Translations under genes and position numbers: made by a program
Shown: piece after piece, positions 9,401 to 20,700 of the stretch
How positions within the stretch are numbered: the first letter of the stretch is position 1
Layout: each line of letters begins with the position of its first letter
The notes under the pieces: generated by a model
The model's database searches: none
The model's input: the letters and a program-made list of their open reading frames with translations, nothing else
What the model was told of the DNA's origin: nothing
Origin: JBEVJC01 sp040510375
GTDB lineage: Bacteria > Bacteroidota > Bacteroidia > Chitinophagales > Chitinophagaceae
Assembly (NCBI GenBank): GCA_040510375.1
Contig: JBEVJC010000028.1
Span: 1-26,911 of the forward strand
Length of the DNA: 26,911 nucleotides
Direction: 5' to 3'

Positions 9401-12400
9401 ACAACAAGCTGATGGGACTGGAAGAATCTCCCGACCGGAATTTTTTATTTATCAAAACAACCAGTCCTGTCAACAGCACAAAAGAAATTCAGCAGAAATA
9501 TTTGGAAGGCATAAATAAGCTCTACGTAAAATTATCGGTCAATATGCCCAAAGATATTTGGGGAGGGGGTGAGGAGATGGTGCCAACATATATCGAGGTT
9601 GAAGAATACGGGATAGTCCCGGGAAAAAATGATCGGTTTTGGGTAAAAATGAAGCAGGTCAGGTATGAGAAAAAAGACCAAAGTCCCACTGCTCTTGCAG
9701 CACTCCAGTTTTTACGGCTTAATCTTCCTTCAAAAGCATACCCGGTATCCGAGCCTGGTGACAATGTTGATTGGAAGACAATTATTAAAATGGTTGTTTC
9801 GTCATCGAAAGAAATCAGGAATGTTTTGAATGGGTTTGGTGAAGAAGCCAGGAGATCCGGCAAATGTCAGATTGTAAATCCGGCAAGATCCTTTGTAAGA
9901 CTCAATAATCCGGAATACAAGAAGTATGGCGGAGGTATCCGTGTGAAGTCCATCAGGATTTATGATAACTGGAAAAATATGACCACAAGGGAGGGCAGTG
10001 CAGGATTGAAGGAATCTGTTTATGGCCAGGAATACACCTATACTACGACTGTTGATATTGATGGTGCTAAAAAGACAATCAGTAGCGGAGTTGCTTCTTA
10101 TGAGCCAACGATCGGCAATGAGGAAAATCCGTTCCGGACTCCCGTTGAATACATTGAAAAGGTTGCGCCGCTGGCTCCAACAGACTTTACTTACACGGAG
10201 ACGCCTTTGGGAGAATCTTTCTTCCCTTCACCCTCTGTTGGTTATAGCAGGGTGCGGGTAAGAACTATTAATGCAAAGGCGAAATCTGCAAATGGCTGGG
10301 AAGAGACAGAACATTTTACAACCAGGGATTTTCCAACTATCTCTGAGTCTACGCCATTTGACGGAAACAGCAAAAAAAGACACAATCCGAAACTTCAGAA
10401 TTTTCTCCGGATTTATGCGCAGCACAATCTGACTTTGTCACAGGGCTTTAAGATTGAGCTGAATGATATGAATGGCAAAGTGAAATCACAGTCCACCTTC
10501 GCTGAGACCGATCCCGTAAACCCAATTAAATACACAGAAAATTTCTATAAGGTCGATAATGATTCGGCTTTCAGGAAAAAATTAAACAATATGGTCTGGG
10601 CGGTCGATTCTGCGAACGGCCATATTAACCAGACTGCAGAAATAGGTAAGGAGGTGGAAGTAATGGTAGATGTGAGACAGCAAAAGTCTACGACATTTTC
10701 GGGAAGCTTCTCGCCAAATCTGGATATCGTACCGGGATTACCTGTGTTTCCAATCCCGTCTATGTTCAGCCTTCCGCAATATGAGCAGAAACTGTTCCGC
10801 TCTGTTGCTGTATTAAAAATTGTGCAGCGATATGGTATTCTTGATAGTATTGTGGTTATAGATAAGGGTAGTAAGGTTTCCACAAAAAACATGGTCTATG
10901 ATGCCGAAACCGGTGGCGTCCTGCTTTCGCGTACCAATAATGAATTTAATGATTTTGTCTACAATTTTTCTTATCCCGCACATTGGGCATACACGGGAAT
11001 GGGAATGGCATACAAAAATATCGATGCAGTATACTCTGGTTTAAGGGTTCGCGATGGAATTATTGAATACATTGACAGGACACCTTTTGCTACGACGAAA
11101 CACTTCGAAAGTGGAGATGAGCTCATCGTTTCGGGTAGGTTGAGGACTACAGTTGTCACTACTCCGGGTGGGAATGAGTGTCCCGGAGATATTTACCGCA
11201 TTGGCAGAGATACAACGCGCCTTTGGGCCATTTCAGGGTTGAAAGGCCAACTCAACGATAAGGATATGTATCTGATTGATTCGAAGGGGCAACCTTACTC
11301 AGCAAGAGATGTTTCGATCAGGGTTATCAGATCCGGCAAACGAAACTTCACAGATGCAAGTGTGGGGGGCATCACTTCCCTGGGCAACCCTGTAAGGGAT
11401 TTGGGTAATAATAATCTGCGTATTGTCATTGATACGGCAACAATGGTAATTAATACCACCGCATCATCTTTTAAAGACATGTGGCAGGTTGAAAAAACAT
11501 CCTACCAGGAGGATAGCTGTTATACAGTAATACGGACAGCCAATAACAGGGAATTCCTCCCGGTGGGTCCTGCATTCAACTTCCGCAGGGTTTATTATCG
11601 GGATGGCGGCGATGGAGACCTCGTGCATCTTGAAGGGCAATACAGTCCTCATTATGTCGCAAGTGCGAGGAAATATCACGGGAACAGTGATCATTCCTAT
11701 GCCAATTGGGTGGTGAAATCAATTGTCAAATTTGACCTTTCTGATATTCCAGCAGGAAGTTCTATTACAAATGCAACTTTTGCAATGCCCGCTGCGGCAC
11801 CGGTGGGTGTATGGGGAGGAGTTCAAAATGAAGATTTAACAGAATTCCCTGCCAAAACACGTGCCCATTATAATAACGGCGATAGAGACGGAACCGCTAA
11901 CTCTGCAACCTTGAAAAACGTGACACAACAATGGAATGCACAAACCTTGTGGAATGATGTTGTCACAGGCTCTTATTCTTATTTTATTGCGGAGACGGAA
12001 GATCGTAGTTGCATACCCCAAAACATAAATGTTACGGCAATGGCGCAGAACTTTTATGCAAACCCCGCAACAAACTGGGGGATAGTTTTCGATCTTGAAG
12101 AAGAGAATAGCACGAGGGAATATAATTCTTCTGAGCGTACCCATTCGTATTGCGCGCCGCAGGTGTATAAACCAACAACTGTTTATCGCAGCACAAATAA
12201 TATAACACCTGAGGCAGCAAACGTTGCGGTTCCGGGCGATTGCGTAGACTGCGATTCACCGGTTAAAATGCTGGTTACTTATAATTACCAGAAAGACACT
12301 TGCGTAAAGGTCTGTCGCACCAATATTGCCGACTCAGCAGTAAATCCATACAGATGGGGAATTCTTGGTAACTGGCGACCTGACCGGGGGTATACTTTCT

Positions 12401-13971
12401 ATCATGACCGGTTGGAGTCTGCGGTTGATACCATGGAAGGAAAAACCAATATCCGTTTTGAAGGCCAATTGAAAGAGTTTGTTCCCTACTGGAGCATGAC
12501 AGACAGTGGACTGGTCCCAGTCACCGATACTGTAAAATGGGTTTGGAACAGTGCTACCAGTCAATATAACCGTAAAGGCCTTGAGATAGAAAACTATGAT
12601 CCACTTGGCCGGTATAATAGCGGACTATATGGGTATAATGAGACATTACCCGTTGCTGTAGCACAAAACAGCAGATATAAAGAGATTCTGTATGACGGAT
12701 TCGAAGACTACGGCTACCAGGCGCAAAATTGTAATACGGCCTGTGCGACTCCGCGATCTTTTGATTTCCGGAAGGGTAATTTATATGCATCAATCGACGC
12801 ATCACAGAGTCATACTGGTCGTTACAGCCTCCGGGTCAATTCGTCCCGTTCAGCAGTGTTGACTGTACCCGTAGATAGTGGGAACATTTATATACCAAAG
12901 GTTCATGTTGTAGGCATAGATTCAACTCCTGTTTTTAATACCACTGTCACAGCAAGGGGAAAAGGTTTGTCGGCAAACTACTACTGCACGTATGAGGATG
13001 TTCATATAGCGACCAGACTGGAGGGTCCAATTGACCATAATTTTGACACAATGGACATCCTTACTCCTTGTGAGATGTACCGAAATAAATACCGGGTGGA
13101 ATGGACCGGGTATATCCAGCCAGCATTTACAGATACTTATCAATTCTGGATCGATTCCGGAGAGGAAGGTGGAATTATCACAGTAAATGGAGTTCAGTTA
13201 CTGGTTGATTATGATAAAGAGGGTTACCGGATTTCGACGGGAATTCTCCTCGAAGCCGGGAAACTTTATCCTATCCGGGTAACCCATGGCGAATTCGATA
13301 GGTATGATGATGGGAGATTTAAATTGGGTTGGGTCGGCAATCAATTCCAGGTAAATGAAGTTATTCCGCAAAAACATTTTTATCCGCCCAATATGGTCCT
13401 TGCAGATTCAGCAGGAAGTGTAAAGCAATATATTAAGGATTGGTGTATTAAAGGAAACACCGTGCGTCCAGAAAAAGTGATCTCTCCATTAATGACCCTT
13501 ACACGCGGTCTCCAATACGTAGTAGGTGGTTGGGTAAGGGTTGGCGTTGACGGATGCTCCAGCACTGGTGCGCCTGCAACTCCGGACGCAACATTAAGAG
13601 TGACATTTAATTCCGGTTCCACCAGCTTTTTGCTTCAGAAAACAGGCGTACCAATTGAAGGATGGCAACGCTATGAGGCAATATTCAGAATTCCGGGTGA
13701 TTCTGCGATAACGAATATGCTCCTGACCATGACAAGCCCCAGCTTGAATACCTATTTCGATGATTTCCGGATTTTACCGTTCAATTCAAACATGAAATCC
13801 TTCGCATATGATCCGGTAAGTCTCCGGTTAATGGCGGAACTCGATGAGAATAACTATGCCACTTTCTACGAATACGACGACGATGGCACATTGATCCGCG
13901 TGAAAAAGGAAACGGAGCGAGGTATCAAGACTATTAAGGAAACACGGAGCGCTTTGTTTAAAGAAGAATAA
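6403..13971 (+). CDS. Giant exported TcB/SpvB-like shell protein with DNRLRE, PA14 and jelly-roll domains
   Basis: This encodes 2522 residues with a Sec signal (hydrophobic core about residues 11-27, cleavage near FALA). Residues about 106-167 carry LFSGDFSYNVPLMDVGGYP, then SSGVSMDQEASWVGLGWNIN and PGTISRSLRGLPDDF. This is the opening block shared by SpvB, TcB and Rhs shells in its Bacteroidota form. A long beta-rich middle follows. Residues about 1726-1923 match a DNRLRE-type domain (VVKSIVKFDLSDIPAGS, many Asn/Trp). Residues about 2187-2330 are a PA14 domain (GLSANYY ... FTDTYQFWIDSGEEGGIITV ... LGWVG). About 2350-2462 look like a carbohydrate-binding jelly roll (YFDDFRILPF). The last 50 residues are one YD-like unit (FAYDPVSLRLMAELDENNYA ... 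FYEYDDDGTL) and stop there, without the Rhs core or a toxin tip. It probably pairs with the downstream Rhs protein to form one shell or surface fibre. No type IX secretion tail is visible. Confidence 0.88.
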   Translation: MIHALSQRGKLVAIFLFGIFYSDFALAIAIHRRYQPNDFPASQNIGSGILNHDAIQGIPKSLNRSQLENVKEKSGPDFKSDLPKEDVGGPDQPEMSSFSSVNASNMVDLFSGDFSYNVPLMDVGGYPVNIHYSSGVSMDQEASWVGLGWNINPGTISRSLRGLPDDFNGNDSITKIQSIKENRTVGGKVSAGLELFGGPMNLNIDLGAFHNSYNGWGVETGINASINSGNTASGSLTGSLGISNNSQTGLDVSPSLSMKFGSENSKFNGTSTIGSNYNSRAGISGLQLSTTVRKTNGYSFKTSKERSGGVGLGGSHSSFISFATSTFVPTITMPMTSTQLIFSGKLGGELFGAFTNISVEGYVSRQKIEDQNKEQRVPAYGYLHLSKASPGKVLLDFNREKDIAFNEKVTPNIALPQYTYDAFSISGEGTGGMFRPYRGDVGYIYDHSVRTESKTDKASGDYGFGKIFHGGVDISNTSANTESSAWLDQNNILKNIRFSKSDSTFEEVYFRNPGEKSINSSSFYKNLGGDSLIRVRLAGKGNYIHSESAFETFSQATPAGIIPVTKPLYKDSRDKRGQVISYLNAFDASRYGLDKVIRSFKQGLNPVLACENAYDEIPRVQGVVRKAHHISQISVLNPDGRRYVYGLPVYNVDQRDVVFSISASTNQADNDRGVAGYDPSSDNSTGNNKGKDNYFNSERTPAYAHSFLLTGLLSADYVDVTEDGITEDDLGDGVKFNYTQAFGPSNDYYHWRTPGEINKANYNEGLKSYNRDDKGTYMIGKKEVWYLHSLESKTMIATFNVSERRDAMSNLSENGGLDENKRLKKLDSIQLFVKADLLKNGANARPVKTVHFEYNYELCKNIIGKPDSGKLTLKKIWFSYNGNRKGRLNPYNFTYKGVNPDYNPGAYDRWGNYKNPADNPGGTTKFNNRDFPYAIQDSVKSANYSAAWLLTDIRLPSGGALQVTYEGDDYAFVQDKRASQMFEILGFGYNKTDNPDNRLYNKLMGLEESPDRNFLFIKTTSPVNSTKEIQQKYLEGINKLYVKLSVNMPKDIWGGGEEMVPTYIEVEEYGIVPGKNDRFWVKMKQVRYEKKDQSPTALAALQFLRLNLPSKAYPVSEPGDNVDWKTIIKMVVSSSKEIRNVLNGFGEEARRSGKCQIVNPARSFVRLNNPEYKKYGGGIRVKSIRIYDNWKNMTTREGSAGLKESVYGQEYTYTTTVDIDGAKKTISSGVASYEPTIGNEENPFRTPVEYIEKVAPLAPTDFTYTETPLGESFFPSPSVGYSRVRVRTINAKAKSANGWEETEHFTTRDFPTISESTPFDGNSKKRHNPKLQNFLRIYAQHNLTLSQGFKIELNDMNGKVKSQSTFAETDPVNPIKYTENFYKVDNDSAFRKKLNNMVWAVDSANGHINQTAEIGKEVEVMVDVRQQKSTTFSGSFSPNLDIVPGLPVFPIPSMFSLPQYEQKLFRSVAVLKIVQRYGILDSIVVIDKGSKVSTKNMVYDAETGGVLLSRTNNEFNDFVYNFSYPAHWAYTGMGMAYKNIDAVYSGLRVRDGIIEYIDRTPFATTKHFESGDELIVSGRLRTTVVTTPGGNECPGDIYRIGRDTTRLWAISGLKGQLNDKDMYLIDSKGQPYSARDVSIRVIRSGKRNFTDASVGGITSLGNPVRDLGNNNLRIVIDTATMVINTTASSFKDMWQVEKTSYQEDSCYTVIRTANNREFLPVGPAFNFRRVYYRDGGDGDLVHLEGQYSPHYVASARKYHGNSDHSYANWVVKSIVKFDLSDIPAGSSITNATFAMPAAAPVGVWGGVQNEDLTEFPAKTRAHYNNGDRDGTANSATLKNVTQQWNAQTLWNDVVTGSYSYFIAETEDRSCIPQNINVTAMAQNFYANPATNWGIVFDLEEENSTREYNSSERTHSYCAPQVYKPTTVYRSTNNITPEAANVAVPGDCVDCDSPVKMLVTYNYQKDTCVKVCRTNIADSAVNPYRWGILGNWRPDRGYTFYHDRLESAVDTMEGKTNIRFEGQLKEFVPYWSMTDSGLVPVTDTVKWVWNSATSQYNRKGLEIENYDPLGRYNSGLYGYNETLPVAVAQNSRYKEILYDGFEDYGYQAQNCNTACATPRSFDFRKGNLYASIDASQSHTGRYSLRVNSSRSAVLTVPVDSGNIYIPKVHVVGIDSTPVFNTTVTARGKGLSANYYCTYEDVHIATRLEGPIDHNFDTMDILTPCEMYRNKYRVEWTGYIQPAFTDTYQFWIDSGEEGGIITVNGVQLLVDYDKEGYRISTGILLEAGKLYPIRVTHGEFDRYDDGRFKLGWVGNQFQVNEVIPQKHFYPPNMVLADSAGSVKQYIKDWCIKGNTVRPEKVISPLMTLTRGLQYVVGGWVRVGVDGCSSTGAPATPDATLRVTFNSGSTSFLLQKTGVPIEGWQRYEAIFRIPGDSAITNMLLTMTSPSLNTYFDDFRILPFNSNMKSFAYDPVSLRLMAELDENNYATFYEYDDDGTLIRVKKETERGIKTIKETRSALFKEE

Positions 13972-13999
13972 TTCATTGTTTACAGAATACATAAATGAT

Positions 14000-14722
14000 A
14001 TGAGAAAATTAAAATTGATTTTAGGTTTTTTTGCGATGACCGGACAGTATGCTGCTTTTTCGCAACCGTTTGTCCCGGGTGATGAGACGCATGAATTACA
14101 ACGGATCAGTAAAATGTACGGTCGTCAGAACTCATTAAGTTTTGACATAACCTGGCAATACAGGGATACTATTTCCCAGATCCTGCCTGACGAACAGATG
14201 AGTGCACATTACCGATTAAGTGAGGGGAGGTATCATGCCCGGTTTGACAGCCTTGAAATAATTCAGGGTTTTAACTACAACCTGGTAGTATATCACGATA
14301 TGAAAATCATTGTGCTAAGTAAACCGCAGGTGCTGTCAAAAGCCATGTTTCAGGTTTCAGTACTGGATACCCTTTTTCAGCAAAACCTCTTGTCGGCCAT
14401 GACCGTCACCATTAAACCAGATTCCAGCCGGGTTCTGAATATCCGTTACGGCCCGGGTGAAAAGTTTGAGTACCAGGTTTTTTACAAACCATCGACCTAC
14501 CGCATTGACTCAGTGAAATATGCTGCACCAGATCCAAACTCCGATTCAGGCGTGCAGTATATCGTTGCGCGTTATGGCAATTATAGTACAGCAGCGATTG
14601 ATGAGAGTTGTTTTATGGAGGGGAAGTTTGTGTATAATGACGGCTCCCGGTTTTTCCTGAAACCTGGTTTTTCCACCTATGAGTTAACGGTCAATGGTGA
14701 CCTAAACAATTCAGATCAATAG
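14000..14722 (+). CDS. Small exported beta-rich protein, accessory to the Rhs locus
   Basis: This encodes 240 residues from the ATG at 14000. A TTG 24 bases upstream is in frame but would put an acidic FTEYIND ahead of the signal peptide MRKLKLILGFFAMTGQYAAFSQ, so the ATG is preferred. The mature part has alternating strands and reads like a LolA/outer-membrane lipoprotein-sorting-type half barrel: substrate-binding-like strands such as YHARFDSLEIIQGFNYNLVV, then IIVLSKP and MTVTIKPDSSRVLNI. This is a fold impression, not a family match. It lies 28 bases after the TcB-like gene and 35 bases before the Rhs gene. A periplasmic chaperone or carrier that keeps the giant proteins export-competent would fit its size and place. 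Its function is not known. Confidence 0.72.
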   Translation: MRKLKLILGFFAMTGQYAAFSQPFVPGDETHELQRISKMYGRQNSLSFDITWQYRDTISQILPDEQMSAHYRLSEGRYHARFDSLEIIQGFNYNLVVYHDMKIIVLSKPQVLSKAMFQVSVLDTLFQQNLLSAMTVTIKPDSSRVLNIRYGPGEKFEYQVFYKPSTYRIDSVKYAAPDPNSDSGVQYIVARYGNYSTAAIDESCFMEGKFVYNDGSRFFLKPGFSTYELTVNGDLNNSDQ

Positions 14723-14757
14723 CTCCAGTTAATATTTACCATTTGAACCTGCTTTTT

Positions 14758-17700
14758 ATGCATTCGAAAAATTTGTTGAAACCGTTTTTATTATTGGTAT
14801 TACTGTTATCGGGACAGATCGTTTTTTCGCAGTCGGAACCTGCAGTCGATTCCGTTCTTAAGGGTAAGGATGGGAAACTGGTTGTTGGGGCGGAGGCCTA
14901 TGTTCAGGATGTTGTGTTTTTTGATCCTGTATTGAAGCCGACAATCTATGCCACTAACAGTGTAGATAACATTATAACCCTGCGGTTGAATGAGTTCGAT
15001 AACTTTTATCTAACGGACTCTTTTCAGGTGACTGCTGTGATCCGTGTGATTTATACCAATGTTAATAATCTGGTTGATTCAACTGAGCGATCGCTGACAA
15101 TCACGTATAACAAATTGCGTGAATATCAGGCGAAAGCACATTTCTTTTTCTCCAATGCTTATGAGGTGAGGGTTAAAGTGGTGAGTCTGGCAGCAACGTA
15201 TCAGCCACTCAATAATTTCATCCATGCGTTGGAATTGGAGAATCTGATGGTAATAGACAGGGATTATAAAATTGATTGTAGCGCTGATGCAATCCAGCAG
15301 ATTTCCGGTGATGCTTCATCCGTAGCAGTCAATGGTGAGTTGCTGGTTAGCTGGCCATTTAGCCGGGTGTCGGAGGAGTACGACCTGGAATGGACATTCA
15401 TTGACAGCAGTGCACTTGAAAGTGGTCGTTACCATGTAGGGGGAGTGCCTAATCCAACATTGTTATTCAAAGACAATGCTACGAGGGTAACAGTGACAAC
15501 TGATCATTACAGTATTCCGCTACTGTATGACGGTGGTGGTACAATATATTTCCGCGTTCGTGGCGCTCAGATGTTAGCCAACGGAAAGCGGAATACCATG
15601 CCCTGGAGTTCCGATTTTGAAGCCCAGGGTGGGCTAGGCCAGTACATTTTTACCGGGCACGAGCGGAAGCTGAACTGGCAGGCGAGTACGGCATTCGCAG
15701 AAGAAGGTAAACGTAAAACAGTTGTTCAGTATTTTGATGGTTCATTAAAAGGCCGCCAAACGGTAACCAAGGACAATACAACGGGTACTACAGTAGTAGC
15801 AGAAACCCTTTACGACAAGCAGGGTCGCCCGGTTATCCAGGTACTCCCGGCACCTACACTAAGCCAGTTAATTGGTTTTACTCCCCGCTTCAATACTCCG
15901 GCTGATCTGGCGATCAACGGACCAGAATATGATAAAAACGTTTACGATACAATAATAAATGCGTCAGATTATTGCAGCACACCTGCACCTGCGATGAGTT
16001 CCAGTACCAGTGGAGCATCTCATTATTATTCAACACAAAACCCTGAAGCAAGTACAGGGATAAATCAATTTATCCCAAATGCATATGGCTTTGCATTCAG
16101 TGAAACGAAGTATTCGGCCGATAATGCAGGACGTATCGCCAAACAAGGAGGAGTGGGGCCGCAGTTCGTTATCGGGTCGGGACATGAGACTACCTACTAT
16201 TATGGCGCAGCTGAACAGGATGAACTGGATGCATTGTTTGGAACAGAGGTTGGTGATGCTTCGCACTACCAGAAAAACCTGATCCGGGATGCGAATGGCC
16301 AGTACAGCGTATCCTACGTAGATATGCATGGTCGTACAGTGGCCACCGCACTTGCAGGACCCAAACCTGCCAATCTGGATCAGCTCAGCAGTTACAGAAG
16401 AGAAATACAACTTAGTCAGTTGCTGAATAAAACCAATAATGTCATCAAAGGGACATCGTTGGAAATGACAAAAGGGTTGATGGTGACTTCTGCTGGCGAC
16501 CATACATTCAATTATTCGTTAAGTCCGGAAAGTCTCGGACTCGATGATTGTAATAGTGCAGAGATCTGTTACGATTGCCTTTATGACCTGGAGATCACTA
16601 TCACGGACGATTGTAACAATCAGTCGCTCCCCAACCAGGAACCTTACAAGTATATCCATCGTAATTTCACACTCTCGGAAATCGATACCACCTGTGCGGC
16701 TGCGAATGCATTTTCCTATTCACATACACTTTTCCTGAACGAAGGAAGTTACCAGGTAACCAAGAAGCTATCGGTTAGCCAGCAGGCCATGCAATATTAC
16801 AGGGACAATATTTTCATTCCACATAATACTTGCAGGACCTACGAGGATTTTGTTAATGAGCAACGGCAGATAATTCTTGCGCAGATAGGTGACTGTACAC
16901 CGGCACTTGACAGCGTATACGATTATGAAAGTGTGAAATCGAGAATGTTGCAGGATGTGACACCAACGTTTGGACAATACGCCAATACTGAAAACATAAT
17001 TAGCGGTGGTACCATATTTTCAACGAGGACTGATGGAGTTATTCCCTACACGGCTGCAATTTATAAGGATGATGACCAGTCTGAATCAGTCGTAATGGTC
17101 CCGTTACCCGGAGGTGGTTCAGCACCCGGTACTCCCAATCAGTTATCACAGGGTGATTTTATCAAGGAATTCCGGTCGTCGTGGGCGGAGGCACTTCTTC
17201 CATATCACCCGGAATATGGTCTTTGGCAGGTTTATGAAAAATTACGTGACAGTCATATCTGGGACGAGGAATTTGCAAAGACGGACAATTTATCCGAAGC
17301 AAGTTCGAAAGGCTATTTAAATCCGACCTACAATATTTCGCAGCCGCCCTTCTCTGGATTTACTCCCAATCTTAATGATCCATTATTTTCAATTATAACC
17401 GCGAACTGGGGGTCACAATTGTCCAGTGCAGCAAAATTTTCAATTGAAGACTCCATCAGGTTTTTTCGTAAAAGCGGTAGTACCTGGTATTCCCTCTATG
17501 GCGTTGCGTCGGCGCTGGGTTCCTGTCCCGATACAGACCCAATGAATGCAGCATGTTTGAACGGGTTTAATACTACACCATTCCCATCTTCCATTTGCGA
17601 AGGTGAAGGTGATATGGCCTGGCGTTTTTTCCGCAATATGTACCTGCAAATCAAAAAGCAGTACATCATGAAATTTATTCGCGCCAGGGCTCCGGTTCCT

Positions 17701-20700
17701 TATCCAGCAGCACCCTATGTGTCTGTTTTTCCGCTGATTGAGGAAACTTCAATGACAGAAGCGGGAATAAATAACGTCTGGGAAACCAATATCACAAGTC
17801 TGGTGGGTGGCTCACAGGCGAGTTTGGCCGCCCAGCGTGAAAGCATGTATGCCGACTATGTAGCAGACTGGAAAGTTAAACTGGGTTTGTGTGGATATTC
17901 AGAAACCCAATTAAATGAAGTGGTCGCCCTGCTGCTGGCTATTTGCAGGGAGGGTACTGATGAAACCCATCCGTTTGGAGCCAGTTCAGTGCCACCCGGC
18001 TCAACGGCGCAGTACAAAAGTTTTGACGAAGCGATACGTGGATACAATCAAAGTATCTATCATGAAAATTGTAACGGTTTCCTGATTGACATGCCTAAAC
18101 CATACAGCAACTCAGGATTAGCTGTAAACAAACAAATTTATTCCAAGCCGGAAGACTGTGATTGTGCGCGAATCACCACCCTGAATAATGAGTACCAGGC
18201 AAATCCGGGTACAGCGGTGAATTTTAGCGAGTTCCTGAAAAATAATTACCAGACTACTATCAGCCAGCAAGCATTGGATACATTGATAGGTCTTTGCGCA
18301 GGAACGATCACTTGTAAGTATATCGCAAAGATGATACCGCTACCGCCAGCAATGCAGTGCGGGAATAATAGCCCTTGTATTGACTGTGGTCAGTTTAAGA
18401 TCGCTTACAGTGGGTTCCAGAGCAGGTTCCCTACGCTGGTGCCCTCATTTGAGGATACTTCTGAAACGCAACAGAAAGCCAACATCCTGTTCCGTTCCTA
18501 CATGAACGCCACATTGGGCTTCAATAAGACTACCCAGGAGTATCTGATGTTCAAGGATACCTGTGATGCAACCGATGACAGCAAGTGTGATAGCCTCAAA
18601 CAGATTCTGGAGGACTACCGGAAGATCCGTAAAGAACTTAAGGAAGGTAAGGCGGCCTATGGGTTCCGGATTACTCCAGTAGTGGACGAGATTAAAGAAG
18701 GCATGAATGGTTTATTGGAATGGAAGAGGAGAAACAGTACGGGACGGTATCTAAGTCCGAGGTATAAATTCCAGCCAACAAATTATGCATTGATCAACAG
18801 ATTCTATAGCATTTCACATACCGTCTATTCGTACGACGACTCCGTATTTAACATGGTACTTCCATTGAACATTAAATACCTTGATAATAGTTCTGGGTTA
18901 TTCACAAAGATGTTGAATAATCAGGTTTTAGATACTACAGACTTTGCCGGCACTTATTCGCAGACCGACCTTGATAAAAAAATGTATGGAGTATCGTTAA
19001 TGGAGGAATGGGGGCGTTGGCGTTTAATGTGGAGCGGCGAAAAGCCATGGGCAGGCGTTACGCCTGATTGTTACAATTTTTCGATAGCCGGTTATTATGG
19101 AATAAGTGCACCCAAAACCAAGTTTTTGAGAGACAGCATCTGTGGGCACCTTACCAATGGTTATGCTGAATTGGCCTTTTATCCGCAACCAGTTCACATT
19201 ACTACGCTTTCGCAATATGAAAATTGGAGAACTCAGATTTACTATGCAATAAACAAATTACCGGAGGCTCCGCTTTCACATGATGACCGTTTGCCTGCTC
19301 TGGGATTGCGGGATACGCTAAAAAACAGCACCAGGCTTTTCCAAAATGCCGATATACGCAGGGTGGTGGATTTTACACTTGATACCGCCTTCTTGAAATT
19401 ATATATCTCAGGCGGATCTACCTATGATCATAGAATTAACGGGGATTTTATGCTTGTGACGCTTGAAATGATGGATGGTAGTACCAGGTACGCCAGGTTT
19501 ATGACTGCGGGAGGATGGCAGCTCTATAAAGAATATACTGACACAATTATTTATGGCAGCGATTGCCAGAAGGGTTTTTCTGCTTACTACAATTCTGTCA
19601 AAGGCACAAATTTGAGCTATTCTGCTATTCAAGATTTATATCGGGCTGGTTGTGGAGTTGAATTGGATATCTGTGATACAGTTCTGAGCTGTACAAAAAT
19701 GAATTCTCTCATCAAAGAATATCAGGAAAAATTTGTCAATCCGGCCAGCGGATATGTGGATTTGCCGATGAGAACCTTTGCGGGAAATAAAACACCGGGT
19801 GAAGGTCCAAAGGGGGTGTTTAATGTAAATAACCAATTAATAGCTCAAACTGTTAGCGGTAGTTTAATTGAAATAAATAACTCTTTTGCTTCCATTTGGA
19901 ATTCAGACCCATCCAATTCAGTTTTCGGTACTCTCGCTGCATTATCAGATGGAAACTTCCGGCTATTCCTTAAGCCTGGTCAACTCGCGCCATGTAACGG
20001 TATAATTGGTCAACGATTCTACCAATTTGAAGAAAATGTATTTGATTCTACTTCAACTGTATCTTATACTTCAGAGGGAACCTACATTGATTTTGGCGAC
20101 AGCTCAAGATCGTTTCTCAAGGGACCCGTGTATGACGACGGCCTTACGTATTTGAATATATCGCCAGATCCTAGGACAACGCTTAGTTATTTCAATTATG
20201 GATGGAAATCTGGCGAAACAAACGATTACCTGACAACAGACTATAAACCGGGAAAAATTATCAATGTTAGACATCGCTACAGGAAATCGCCAGGGTATTG
20301 GAAGACTTATACAGTTACGGTGTATCATACGGACATAAAAGGTGTTGTTGGATTCAATGCACCTAAATCGGAGAGGGGTGGGGAGCTTCGATCAATTAAA
20401 CAAAATATACGGGGCTATTGGCCACAGGAACTGTATAAACTTTATCTGGAAAGCGTGCAGGATTCAACAATGGCCAGAACTAGTTCTATATACAATTTCA
20501 AACAAATCACATCGCTGCAAGCTTTCGAGGCATCAACCAGAGAGGGAGCCACATGCATTTACGACGTCAACATTGAAAGTTTCCAGAATAATCGTAACCT
20601 CCAGATCCTTGCATTTGAGCGATCAGGAGTGGGGACAGGTATCCCAACTCGCGTAGGCTGGACATATTCCCAAGTATCGGGAACCCCGCTATACAAAGCC

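Noticed and set aside
13976..13999. TTG start for the 240-aa exported protein
   Set aside because: It would place an acidic stretch ahead of a signal peptide that begins perfectly at the ATG at 14000.
14743..14757. TTG start for the Rhs protein
   Set aside because: The ATG at 14758 gives a standard basic N-terminus followed by the hydrophobic core; the upstream extension adds nothing.
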